A stretch of DNA of 64,000 nt from Catellatospora sp. KI3 (GTDB taxonomy: Bacteria; Actinomycetota; Actinomycetes; Mycobacteriales; Micromonosporaceae): NCBI RefSeq assembly GCF_029948125.1, contig NZ_JASAMB010000004.1, positions 310,001 through 374,000 on the forward strand, given 5' to 3'. Position numbers and translations under genes: made by a program. Shown here one piece after another: positions 43,445 to 51,480 of the stretch. Position 1 is the first letter of the stretch; every line of letters begins with the position of its first letter. The notes under the pieces were generated by a model. That model had not been told where the DNA came from and ran no database searches. It was given only the letters and a program-made list of their open reading frames with translations.

Positions 43445-43556
43445 CCAGGACGACCACCACCACGACCACGGCGATGACGGCCAGGCACCCCAGTCCGACC
43501 AGGACGAAGGGGGCGGCGACCTCGGTGGGATCGGGGGCGACATCGGCGAGCGGCAT
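43428..43556 (-). CDS. Putative single-pass membrane micro-protein, 42 aa
   Basis: Reads MPLADVAPDPTEVAAPFVLV, then a valine-rich helix and VRRSR at the end: a short acidic N-terminus, one transmembrane helix and a basic tail, the positive-inside layout of a small membrane protein. Only a weak ribosome site (TGGA) is seen, and it overlaps the gene on the other strand. Confidence 0.45.
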   Translation of the reverse strand: MPLADVAPDPTEVAAPFVLVGLGCLAVIAVVVVVVVLVRRSR

Positions 43557-43645
43557 CGGTCCAGTATGAGCATCGCCGCGCACGGCCACCAGACTCGCGG
43601 CGAGCGGCTGATGCGTACCGGACCGGAATTTGTGATCATAGGCAC

Positions 43646-44422
43646 GTGGCCGACACTCCCTGGCGACCCGTGACCCTGGCCGAGGCCGACTGGCTCGCCG
43701 AACTCGACCCCGACGGCGCCGATCGGGGCTACGACCCCGGCGCCCGGCCCGACGCGGTCTGGATCCTGCACGCCATGTACGAGTGGGAGTCCGGCCCGAC
43801 CCGCACCACCCATCAGGACCTGCGGCGCAGCCTGCTGGAGGCGGGCATCGTGGAGCCGAACGTGGTCGGCGGCATCGACGTCGACGCCTGGGGCGTGATC
43901 GAGACCGGCGGCCAGGTCGGGCGCTCGCAGCATCCGGGGCCGGGCTGGCGGCGGCTGCGCTGGCACGAGCTGGCCGAGCGGCTGGGCGAGCCGGTGGTGG
44001 CCGAGGGCGAGCAGCCGTGCTTCCGCAGCCTGGCCGGGGCGCACCCGGACGGCAGCTGGCCGGCCAGCGTCGAGCCGCCCGCCGAAGGCTCCCTGGACCG
44101 GGAGAGCTGGTCGCGGCTGGTCGAGCTGCTGCTGCAGAGCTCCCCGATGGGCGCGGCGACCCCGTGCCTGGCGTACCTGAGCCCCGGGCACTCCCCCGAC
44201 GACCGGGCGCGGGTGCTGACGGGCCCGCTGGGTGCGGCGGCGGCGCTGTACGACCACGACTTCGGCGACGGGTCCCCGGCGAACCTGTGGCCGGTGGACC
44301 GGGCCTGGGTGACCTGGTCGGACTGGGACCTGTGGGGCACCAAGGTCAGCGGCCCGCCGCAGCTGGTCGAGGCGATACTCGCCGACGGAGGGTTGGAGGC
44401 GGTGCGGCTGCCCTGGTGCTGA
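43646..44422 (+). CDS. Hypothetical protein, 258 aa
   Basis: A soluble protein starting GTG at 43646 (ADTPWRPVTLAEADW), rich in Trp and acidic residues (VTWSDWDLWGTKVSGPPQLV). No catalytic motif or membrane segment. The pattern recalls immunity-like or SUKH-type actinobacterial proteins, but I cannot assign a family. Followed 170 bp later by a repeat protein on the same strand. Confidence 0.7.
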   Translation: MADTPWRPVTLAEADWLAELDPDGADRGYDPGARPDAVWILHAMYEWESGPTRTTHQDLRRSLLEAGIVEPNVVGGIDVDAWGVIETGGQVGRSQHPGPGWRRLRWHELAERLGEPVVAEGEQPCFRSLAGAHPDGSWPASVEPPAEGSLDRESWSRLVELLLQSSPMGAATPCLAYLSPGHSPDDRARVLTGPLGAAAALYDHDFGDGSPANLWPVDRAWVTWSDWDLWGTKVSGPPQLVEAILADGGLEAVRLPWC

Positions 44423-44592
44423 ACGGGCGGAGATCCGCCGCCGACCCGGCAGCGGGTGGCGACCGGGTGTCCGCCGCGGGTACGACAACGCTCCACCGCT
44501 GCACGCCCGAAGGCGTGGAGCGCTACCACCGATCGTGTGAGTTCTATTCATGGGACGAGCCTGTGCGCAATACGTTGGGTAGCCTCGCCACA

Positions 44593-45816
44593 ATGCGTGA
44601 TCTCTGGCTGCGCGGACTGGCCGCCAATCCGGCGGCCCCTGCCGATGTCCTCGTGCGGCTGTTGTACCCGTCGGCGGCAGCGGCCTGGCCGGTGCTGTGC
44701 GCGCAGCGGCCGCTGCCGCAGCCCGTCGTCGACGCGGTCATGCGCCATCCCGAGGGGCAGCCCCGCAGCCTGCTGGCGGACAACCCGCACGTGCCGGCGT
44801 CGCAGTGGGCGCACGCGCCGGTCGACGAGCGGGGGCTGAAGCGCCTGGCCCGCAACCCGCGCGAGCTGCTGCGCGGCAAGCTGCTGCCCGACGCCGCGCT
44901 GCGGTACCTGCTGGACCGGGACCGGCCGGAGATCTTCGAGGAGCTGGTCTACTCCGCGCACGCCCGACGCACGTACGAGCTGGCCGCCGTGCATCCGAAG
45001 CCGTACGCGCGCACCTGGGCGTGCCGGTTCTGGACCTCGCTGAGCGACCAGGCGCGGGCCGCGCTGCGCGAGGACCCCGATGCGGGGGTACGGGCCGCCG
45101 CGCTGTCCGCGCACACCCGGCACACCACCGCGCTGGAGGTCGACGACCTGCCGGACCGGCACGACCCCGCCTACCACGACGCGATCATGAACCGGCGCCT
45201 GTCGACGGCGGTCGTCGCCCGCGCGCTGGCCGGCGGCGACCCGTCGGACCTGCACATGCTGGCGTACAACCCGAGCACGCCGCCGGAGGCCGTGGCCCGG
45301 CTCGCCCGGCACCCTTCGTCGTCCATCCGGGCGCAGCTGGCCGCCCGCACCGACCTCGACCCGGAGCTGATCGGGCTGCTCGCCGCCGACCCGGACATCG
45401 AGGTGCGGCTGGTGCTCAGCCGGCACCACCCGCAGACCCCCGCCGAGGCGCTGCTGCGCACGTTCCTGGAGGACCCCGGTCCGCACCGGTGGCCGCTGAC
45501 CGCCCACCCGAACTTCCCGGTCACCGGACTGGCCCGGTTCGGCCAGCACGGTGATCCGCAGGTGCGGCGGCTGGCCACGCTGGACCCGCAGGCCGATCCG
45601 CTGCTGATCGAGCGGTTGACCTTCGACAACGACCCGGACGTGCGTGACGCGGCGGCGGCCTGCCCGCGACTGCCCGCCGACCGCCTGGCGTTCCTGCTGG
45701 AGGACGAGGACCTGGCGCAGGCCGCGGCCACGAACACGGCGCTGAGCTCGGCGCGGATGCACGAGCTGCTGGACCAGGCCGGTGTCCCGGCGACACGCTC
45801 CCCGGTGGTGCGCTGA
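44593..45816 (+). CDS. HEAT/leucine-rich-variant repeat protein
   Basis: A 407-aa all-helical repeat protein. Repeats of about 24 residues with the pattern LAANPAAPADVLVRLL, LAYNPSTPPEAVARLARHP, LAADPDIEVRLVLSRHHPQT resemble leucine-rich-repeat-variant or HEAT arrays used for protein binding. No signal peptide. The ATG at 44593 begins the first repeat (MRDLWLRGLAANP); the frame is open further upstream without support. Confidence 0.75.
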   Translation: MRDLWLRGLAANPAAPADVLVRLLYPSAAAAWPVLCAQRPLPQPVVDAVMRHPEGQPRSLLADNPHVPASQWAHAPVDERGLKRLARNPRELLRGKLLPDAALRYLLDRDRPEIFEELVYSAHARRTYELAAVHPKPYARTWACRFWTSLSDQARAALREDPDAGVRAAALSAHTRHTTALEVDDLPDRHDPAYHDAIMNRRLSTAVVARALAGGDPSDLHMLAYNPSTPPEAVARLARHPSSSIRAQLAARTDLDPELIGLLAADPDIEVRLVLSRHHPQTPAEALLRTFLEDPGPHRWPLTAHPNFPVTGLARFGQHGDPQVRRLATLDPQADPLLIERLTFDNDPDVRDAAAACPRLPADRLAFLLEDEDLAQAAATNTALSSARMHELLDQAGVPATRSPVVR

Positions 45817-45845
45817 CCCGTCGGCGGCTGCCCTACCGTGTCGTG

Positions 45846-46634
45846 ATGACACCTCCCACCTTCGCCGACCCGGCGGCCTACGAGAGGTACGTCGGCCGCT
45901 GGAGCCGATCGGTCGCGCCGGAGTTCCTGGCCTGGCTGGGTGTGCCCGCGCACCGGCGCTGGCTGGACGTCGGCTGCGGCACCGGCGCGCTCACCGAGAC
46001 GGTGCTCGCGCTGTCGGATCCGGAGGCCGTCACCGGCGTGGACCCGTCGGCCTCGTTCGTCGCCGACGCGGCCGCCCGCGTCACCGACCCGCGTGCCGGG
46101 TTCCGCGTCGGTGACGCGCGTGCGCTGCCCCTGGCCGACAGCACGGTCGACGCCGTGGTCAGCGCGCTGGTGCTCAACTTCGTACCGGAGCCGGCCGTGG
46201 CCGTGGCCGAGTTCGCGCGGGTGACCCGCCCCGGCGGGCTGGCCGCCGCGTACGTGTGGGACTACGCGCAGGGCATGGGCCTGATCCGGCACTTCTGGGA
46301 CGCGGCGGTGCTGCTGGACCCGGCCGCGGCCGAACTCGACGAGGGCCGCCGCATGCCGGTCTGCGCCCCCGACCCGCTGCGGGCCCTGTGGACCGACGCC
46401 GGGTTCACCGAGGTGCGGACCGAGGCGCTGGTGATCCAGACCCCGTTCGCGGACTTCGCGGACTACTGGGAACCGTTCCTCGGCGGGCAGGGCCCGGCGC
46501 CCGGGTACGTCCGCTCGCTGGGCGACGTACACCGGTCGCGGCTGCGCGACCTGCTCGCCTCGCGGCTGCCGGTGGGGCCGGACGGGACGATCCCGCTGAC
46601 CGCCAGGGCGTGGGCGGTGCGCGGGCGGCGGTAA
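45846..46634 (+). CDS. Class I SAM-dependent methyltransferase
   Basis: A 262-aa UbiE/Methyltransf_11-type enzyme: motif I LDVGCGTGALTETVL, strand-2 end VTGVDPSASFVADA, motif II region VDAVVSALVLNFVP, motif III RVTRPGGLAAAYVW. Substrate unknown. The ATG at 45846 directly follows an alternative in-frame GTG. Confidence 0.85.
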   Translation: MTPPTFADPAAYERYVGRWSRSVAPEFLAWLGVPAHRRWLDVGCGTGALTETVLALSDPEAVTGVDPSASFVADAAARVTDPRAGFRVGDARALPLADSTVDAVVSALVLNFVPEPAVAVAEFARVTRPGGLAAAYVWDYAQGMGLIRHFWDAAVLLDPAAAELDEGRRMPVCAPDPLRALWTDAGFTEVRTEALVIQTPFADFADYWEPFLGGQGPAPGYVRSLGDVHRSRLRDLLASRLPVGPDGTIPLTARAWAVRGRR

Positions 46635-46777
46635 TGCGATTGCGGCAGCCGAAGGCAGCGGTTAACCTGCGGCGATCATTGGCTCCGGTATGGAAGCAGG
46701 TGTTTTGATGCGTGTCGTTGTGGCTCGTCAGCTCCCCTTTTCGACGACCCGACAAACACACGTGAGGAAGCAAGACA

Positions 46778-47524
46778 TTGGATCTGCCTCGTAGTTACTC
46801 CATCCGGGAAGACAGCCACCGGGTCCTGAACCCGATCGACACCGCCAAGCTCGCCCTGCTGGGCGAGGTGATCGGCCTGCGGGCCGGCATGTCCATGCTC
46901 GACCTGTGCTGCGGCAAGGGCGAGGCGCTGGCCACCTGGGCCCGCGACCACGGCATCGGCGGCGTCGGCGTGGACATCAGCACCGTCTCACTGGCGGTCG
47001 CCCGCGAGCGCGTCGCCGAGTTCGGCGTCGCCGACCGGGTGTCGTTCGTGCACGGCGACGCGAGCACGTACGTGTCCGCCGAGCCGGTGGACGTGGCCGC
47101 GTGCATCGGGGCGACCTGGATCGGCGACGGCGTGGACGGGACTGTGGCGCTGCTGCGGCAGAGCCTGAAGCCCGGCGGCCTGATGCTGATCGGGGAGCCC
47201 TTCTGGCGTGACGAGGTGCCCGACGCCGAGACGGCTCGGGCCTGCCACGCGAACTCGCCCAACGAGTGGGACACCTTGCCGGACCTGGTCAACCGGTTCG
47301 GGCGGCTCGGCTACGACCTGGTGGAGATGGTGCTGGCCAGTGAGGACAGCTGGGACCGCTACCGGGCGGCGCAGTGGCTCAACCTCCGCCGGTTCCTGGA
47401 CGCCAACCCTGGCGACGAGCTGGCCCCCGAATTGCGGGCCGAGCTCGACCGGTCCCCGCTGGAGTACGTCCGCTTCCAGCGGCGCCTGCTGGGCTGGGGT
47501 GTGTTCGCGCTGATGGAGCGCTGA
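46778..47524 (+). CDS. Class I SAM-dependent methyltransferase (TTG start)
   Basis: A 248-aa methyltransferase: motif I MLDLCCGKGEALATWA, strand 2 GVGVDISTVSLAVA, later LKPGGLMLIGEPFW. Similar to small-molecule methyltransferases with a C-terminal lid (WDRYRAAQWLNLRRFLDANP). The TTG start at 46778 is supported by GAGGAAG 8 nt upstream. The preceding 46635-46777 is non-coding, locally A+T-rich around 46675-46760, and probably holds its promoter. Confidence 0.85.
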   Translation: MDLPRSYSIREDSHRVLNPIDTAKLALLGEVIGLRAGMSMLDLCCGKGEALATWARDHGIGGVGVDISTVSLAVARERVAEFGVADRVSFVHGDASTYVSAEPVDVAACIGATWIGDGVDGTVALLRQSLKPGGLMLIGEPFWRDEVPDAETARACHANSPNEWDTLPDLVNRFGRLGYDLVEMVLASEDSWDRYRAAQWLNLRRFLDANPGDELAPELRAELDRSPLEYVRFQRRLLGWGVFALMER

Positions 47525-47530
47525 GCACGA

Positions 47531-47566
47531 CCGGGGCCGGCCGGTGCGAACACCGGCCGGCCCCGG
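47531..47566. terminator. Strong bidirectional terminator hairpin
   Basis: A perfect 16-bp stem (CCGGGGCCGGCCGGTG / CACCGGCCGGCCCCGG) with a CGAA tetraloop between the methyltransferase and the convergent HAF-repeat gene. Confidence 0.85.
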
Positions 47567-47572
47567 GCCGGA

Positions 47573-48622
47573 TCACGAGGTGGGCTGCCAGAGCACCGCA
47601 CGGTAGGTGCCGTCGGCGGCGTGCGCCCAGCCCACGACCTGGCTGCGGTTGTTCAGCCGCATCGCGCCGCTCTGGCCGCCCGAGACCAGGCTCGGCAGCC
47701 GGTGCACGACGCCGGTCTCCGACCAGTAGACGGCCCGCGAGACGGCGATGTCGCCGGTGTTCGCGATCCCGACCGCCTTGCCGAGGTCGTTGATCCCGGT
47801 CGGCGACACCCGGTCCGTCCCGACGGGCACCTGCAGCGCCACGGTGGTGCCGTCAGCCCGCCAGACGTACGAGCCGTAGGGCGCGAAGTCGCCGGAGACG
47901 GTGACGTCGCCCGCGGCGTTGACCCCGCCGGACGTGGCACCCGGCTGGCCCACCACCGTGACGGTCCCGTTCACCCAGCGGGCGGCCTGCTCCTGGTTGT
48001 CACCGGCGATGAGCCCGCTGTTGTTGATCTGCGTGGGCAGGAACTTGCGCCACTCGGGGTCCGGCGGGACCGCCGCGTTCTCAATCATGGTCAGCACGCC
48101 GTTCTTCCAGCGGAAGCCCCGGATGCCCAGCTCCGGGTCGGAGTAGTAGCCGACCACGACACCGGAGTCGTTCACGTCGCGGGCGACGCTGTGGGTGCCC
48201 GCGGGGCCGATGTCGACCATGCCCAGCCCGGGGCGCCACAGGAACGCGTGGTGGATGTTGCTCCCACTCGTCAGGTTGCTCGACCCGACGATCCAGCCCT
48301 TGTTGTTGATCCCGTTGGCGGCCACGATCGGCCCGCCCAGGGACCCGAGGTCGGCCATGACGCCGTTCTCCCAGCGAAACGCACGGGAGTACTGCCCGGG
48401 ACCGTTCGGGGTGAAGCTGTGGCCGACCACGACGCCGAACTCGTTGACGTCGGTCGCGGCGCTGCCCGTGGTGCCGGGCAGCAGTCCCAGCTCGATGATC
48501 TGCGGGCTGGCCGCGGACGCCGGTGACGCCGCCAGCGGCGCGGCGACCGCCGCGACCACGGCGGAAGCGCCGAGGGACAGGATTCTGCGACGATCTGCCT
48601 TCACTGGCTCTCGCTCTCTCAT
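47573..48622 (-). CDS. Secreted HAF-repeat protein
   Basis: A 349-aa protein with a twin-Arg-like signal (DRRRILSLGASAVVAAVAA) and cleavage near residue 36. The rest is a series of about 40-60-residue repeats with GINNKGWIVGSS, DVNDSGVVVGYY, INDLGKAVGIA and HAFLWRPGLG blocks, the extracellular HAF repeat family; a beta-propeller is likely. Function unknown. The ATG at 48622 lies only 4 bases after a 32-bp palindrome; an internal GTG at 48604 (start KADRRRIL) may be the true start and would leave room for a ribosome site. Confidence 0.78.
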   Translation of the reverse strand: MREREPVKADRRRILSLGASAVVAAVAAPLAASPASAASPQIIELGLLPGTTGSAATDVNEFGVVVGHSFTPNGPGQYSRAFRWENGVMADLGSLGGPIVAANGINNKGWIVGSSNLTSGSNIHHAFLWRPGLGMVDIGPAGTHSVARDVNDSGVVVGYYSDPELGIRGFRWKNGVLTMIENAAVPPDPEWRKFLPTQINNSGLIAGDNQEQAARWVNGTVTVVGQPGATSGGVNAAGDVTVSGDFAPYGSYVWRADGTTVALQVPVGTDRVSPTGINDLGKAVGIANTGDIAVSRAVYWSETGVVHRLPSLVSGGQSGAMRLNNRSQVVGWAHAADGTYRAVLWQPTS

Positions 48623-48626
48623 CGCT

Positions 48627-48658
48627 CGGTGATCGTGCCCACGTGGGCACGATCACCG
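48627..48658. promoter_or_regulatory. Perfect 32-bp palindrome upstream of the HAF-repeat gene
   Basis: CGGTGATCGTGCCCAC and GTGGGCACGATCACCG are exact reverse complements with no spacer, centred at 48642/48643. It could be an operator for a dimeric or tetrameric repressor, or an RNA hairpin masking the start region. Confidence 0.6.
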
Positions 48659-48730
48659 CAGTATGCCCGCAGCCGGCACGCCTGCCATCGACGTTCGGAA
48701 CCGACCCGACAGTCCATTGCCGACTCCGGC

Positions 48731-49378
48731 TCACCGGTGGGGAGGTATCTCACCCGCCTGGCTGTCCTGGACCGGTCCCGCGCTGCCGCCGGACGCGGGT
48801 GCGGCAGCCGGCCCGGTGCCGGTCGGCGCACCGTAGGCGCTCGGGTGGTAGTAGAGCGGATAGCCGCCGTACGGCATGGGGTACGGCGGCTGGACGGCCG
48901 CCGGACGCGGGGCGTACCAGCGGTTCGACGGCGGCACCAGCAGCAGCGCGAACGCCGCGATCAGCAGCAGGACCAGGAGCAGTCCGAGCGTCGGCCCGGC
49001 CAGGTCCGTCCAGTGCGTGTCGCTGCCGGAGAGCTCGAAGAGCCGCTCGCTGAACGGGCTGCCCCGCCACATCGGCAGCAGCGTCGCGCCGAACCACAGC
49101 GCGGTCAGCCCGAGCAGCACCGTCGCCACGATCGTCATGCCCTGGTCCCAGGCGCGCTCGCCGGCGACGGCGGCCGGGTCGGCGCCGGGGACCTCGCGGC
49201 GGGCCTGGTCGATCAGGTCCAGCCAGTGCAGGTGGGTTGCCCAGGCGACTGCGGTCAGGAGCAGGCTGAACAGCACCGCCACACCCTGCAGCGGCACCGC
49301 CACGGCGACTGTGGCGGGCCGCGGGCCGCGGGTCTCGGTCGGCGGAGGCGGGAAGGGCGAGGCGACGGGGTGGGTCAT
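48731..49378 (-). CDS. Membrane protein with Tyr/Pro-rich tail
   Basis: A 215-aa protein with a short Pro-rich N-terminus, three membrane helices (about residues 25-50, 83-105, 128-150) and a cytosolic or surface tail rich in Pro, Tyr and Gly (YPMPYGGYPLYYHPSAYG). No enzyme motif. Such tails occur in actinobacterial envelope proteins; function unknown. Confidence 0.7.
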   Translation of the reverse strand: MTHPVASPFPPPPTETRGPRPATVAVAVPLQGVAVLFSLLLTAVAWATHLHWLDLIDQARREVPGADPAAVAGERAWDQGMTIVATVLLGLTALWFGATLLPMWRGSPFSERLFELSGSDTHWTDLAGPTLGLLLVLLLIAAFALLLVPPSNRWYAPRPAAVQPPYPMPYGGYPLYYHPSAYGAPTGTGPAAAPASGGSAGPVQDSQAGEIPPHR

Positions 49379-49514
49379 GGCCCGGCATGTTACGGACGTC
49401 TGGCCACGGGCGATGTCCCCGAGCCAGGCTGCGGACGAATATGGCCGTGCCGGGCGGGGTGGTCGACCGCACGGCTGCTGACGCGCCGCGTCCGGCCACC
49501 CCGCCCTCAGACGT

Positions 49515-50624
49515 TCACCCGACGGTGAACTGGTGCTCGTCCAGCGCCTGGATCGAGCTGTCGTCAGGCGAGTAATAGAAGCCCTCTACCGAGTACTTCC
49601 CCGCCGGTAGCGCCGGTGTGCGCACCGTGGCGGCGCCCTGGCTGGGTGGGCCCGCGTCCAGGTTCACCGACCGGTCGAACACGATCTTCCCGGCGGCGTC
49701 GCGGACCCGTACGCGCATGGTCGCCTCGTACACGATCCCGGCCACCTTGATCGTGACCGGACCTTTCGCGACCACGGCGTTCTGCTGCGGGTCGATGACC
49801 CAGACCGGGGCGAGCACGTCCACGGCCGGGCCGCGGCGCAGCGGGCCGCGCACCGGGAACTGGTTCCACAGCTTGTCGACCTGCTTGCCGTCGAGCAGCA
49901 GCACCATCGCGTCGGTGTCGCTAGCGGCGGTCGCGGTCCAGATGAGCTGCTGCAGCGCGGCCCTGTTCGACGGCGGGTCGTAGCCGTTGACCGCCGCACC
50001 GCTCAGGTCGACCGTCACCGTCGCCCCGTCGACCTTCACCCCGCGCAGCCTGGCGCTGGCGGGCCAGGTGCTGATGTAGTCGGGGTCGTAGGCGGTCCGC
50101 CCGTCGAGCATGGCGGTGACGGCGGCCTTCGCTCGGGCCGCCTTTCCGCCGTCGCCCACCGCGAGCCGGTGGTACTCGCGGTACAGCTTCGGCACGCCCT
50201 TCAGTTCGCCCTGGTAGTAGATCGGCACGTTGGCCGAGACGGTGCTCGGCGACCCGGGGCTGCTGGGCGTGCCGCCGGGCGTGGGCGAGGTGGCCGGGTC
50301 CGGCGCCGGGCTGGCGGAGGTGCTGCTGCCTGGGGCGGCCGACGAGTTCGCGGGGTCGGGGGTGGTCGGCGGGGCGCAGCTGCCGACACCGAAGACGACG
50401 GCGGCCACGGTGGCGGCGACCGCGGACGCGGTGCCGGTGGTGAACACGAGCGGCATGTTCCCTCCTCGGAGACGGTGCCACCAGGTGCGTTCCCGCACCC
50501 GGGTCCTGATGGCCGAGAGTGCTCCGGCGTCGGCTCCCACGGTCGCCGCGTACGCCTCCAGGGTCTGGCGCAGCAGCTGCTCGGTCACCTCGTCGCCGGT
50601 GCCCCGGCCGTGGTGCGTGGTCAT
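49515..50624 (-). CDS. GerMN and Gmad2 domain membrane protein, partner of the ECF sigma factor
   Basis: A 369-aa protein. Residues 1-50 are cytoplasmic (EVTEQLLRQTLEAYAATVG), then one membrane helix (about 58-80, LVFTTGTASAVAATVAAVV), a Pro/Ser-rich spacer, a GerMN domain (about 130-250, IYYQGELKGVPKLYREYHRL) and an immunoglobulin-like Gmad2 domain (about 265-365). The ATG at 50624 overlaps the sigma factor stop by 4 bp (ATGA) and has GGGAGGAG upstream. Its position suggests an anti-sigma or sensor role, but no zinc HxxxCxxC motif is present. Confidence 0.82.
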   Translation of the reverse strand: MTTHHGRGTGDEVTEQLLRQTLEAYAATVGADAGALSAIRTRVRERTWWHRLRGGNMPLVFTTGTASAVAATVAAVVFGVGSCAPPTTPDPANSSAAPGSSTSASPAPDPATSPTPGGTPSSPGSPSTVSANVPIYYQGELKGVPKLYREYHRLAVGDGGKAARAKAAVTAMLDGRTAYDPDYISTWPASARLRGVKVDGATVTVDLSGAAVNGYDPPSNRAALQQLIWTATAASDTDAMVLLLDGKQVDKLWNQFPVRGPLRRGPAVDVLAPVWVIDPQQNAVVAKGPVTIKVAGIVYEATMRVRVRDAAGKIVFDRSVNLDAGPPSQGAATVRTPALPAGKYSVEGFYYSPDDSSIQALDEHQFTVG

Positions 50625-51163
50625 GACTCCTCCCGGTGGGCCCACTGCTCGGACTGGCGCAGTGCGGCCAGGCCCCGTGAGGTGTGGCTCTTGACCGCGC
50701 CGCGGCTGACGCCCATGGCGTCGGCGACGTCGGCCTCGGACAGGTCGAGGTAGTAGCGCAGGACCAGGGCCTCGCGCTGGCGGGCGGGCAGGGTGCGCAG
50801 TGCCGCGAGCATGCGCGTCTGGGCGATCGAGTCCAGGGCGAGGTGCTCGGCCGAGGCGATGGTCGGCGGGGGCGGCTGCGCGGCGAGGTAGCGGTCGGCG
50901 ACCAGCCTGCGGCGCAGGGTGGAGCGGGACCGGTTGACAAGGCTCTGGCGCAGGTACGCCAAAGCCTTGTCGGTGTCGCGCAGGCGGCTCCAGCGGGCGT
51001 GCAGCTGCACGTACGCGTCCTGGACCAGCTCCTCGGCGCGGGCCGGGTCGCCGCAGAGCATCGCGCCCAGCCGCACCAGGATGCGGTAGTGGGCCCGGAA
51101 CAGGTGGGTGACCGCGGCGTCGGCGTCCCAGTCGCCGGGTTCGCCGGAGTCGGTGCCGATCAT
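50621..51163 (-). CDS. ECF RNA polymerase sigma factor (SigE-like)
   Basis: Region 2 (VTHLFRAHYRILVRLGAMLC, EELVQDAYVQLH) and region 4 (LPARQREALVLRYYLDLS, DVADAMGVSRGAVKSHTSRG) are clear; about 180 aa from the ATG at 51163. An in-frame upstream start at 51247 would add a Pro-rich leader. Co-transcribed and translationally coupled with the GerMN/Gmad2 gene. The target regulon is unknown. Confidence 0.85.
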   Translation of the reverse strand: MIGTDSGEPGDWDADAAVTHLFRAHYRILVRLGAMLCGDPARAEELVQDAYVQLHARWSRLRDTDKALAYLRQSLVNRSRSTLRRRLVADRYLAAQPPPPTIASAEHLALDSIAQTRMLAALRTLPARQREALVLRYYLDLSEADVADAMGVSRGAVKSHTSRGLAALRQSEQWAHREES

Positions 51164-51480
51164 CGCGAGGTGGCTCCCCGGTGTCCCGGGGCGCACGGGA
51201 ACGCCCGCGGCGGGGGCGGGCGGGTCGGCGGCGGGGCGCGGGGTCACGCCGCTTCGACGCTTCGACCTTGATATCGGTTTACCGTCCTGACCTGCCTCTT
51301 TTCCGACAGCGCGGCCGCTGTGCGGCGGTGGGGAGTGCTCGAAGCGGCCACGGGCGCCGACGGGCGGCGATACAGTTCCGGTAAGTGCGTTATGCCACGA
51401 AATGACGGACAGCTGAAGCGTGCCCGGCGGCGCGAGCCCGCGTGCCCGCCGTACCGGGCGGATCGGGGCGGGAGCAGGTC

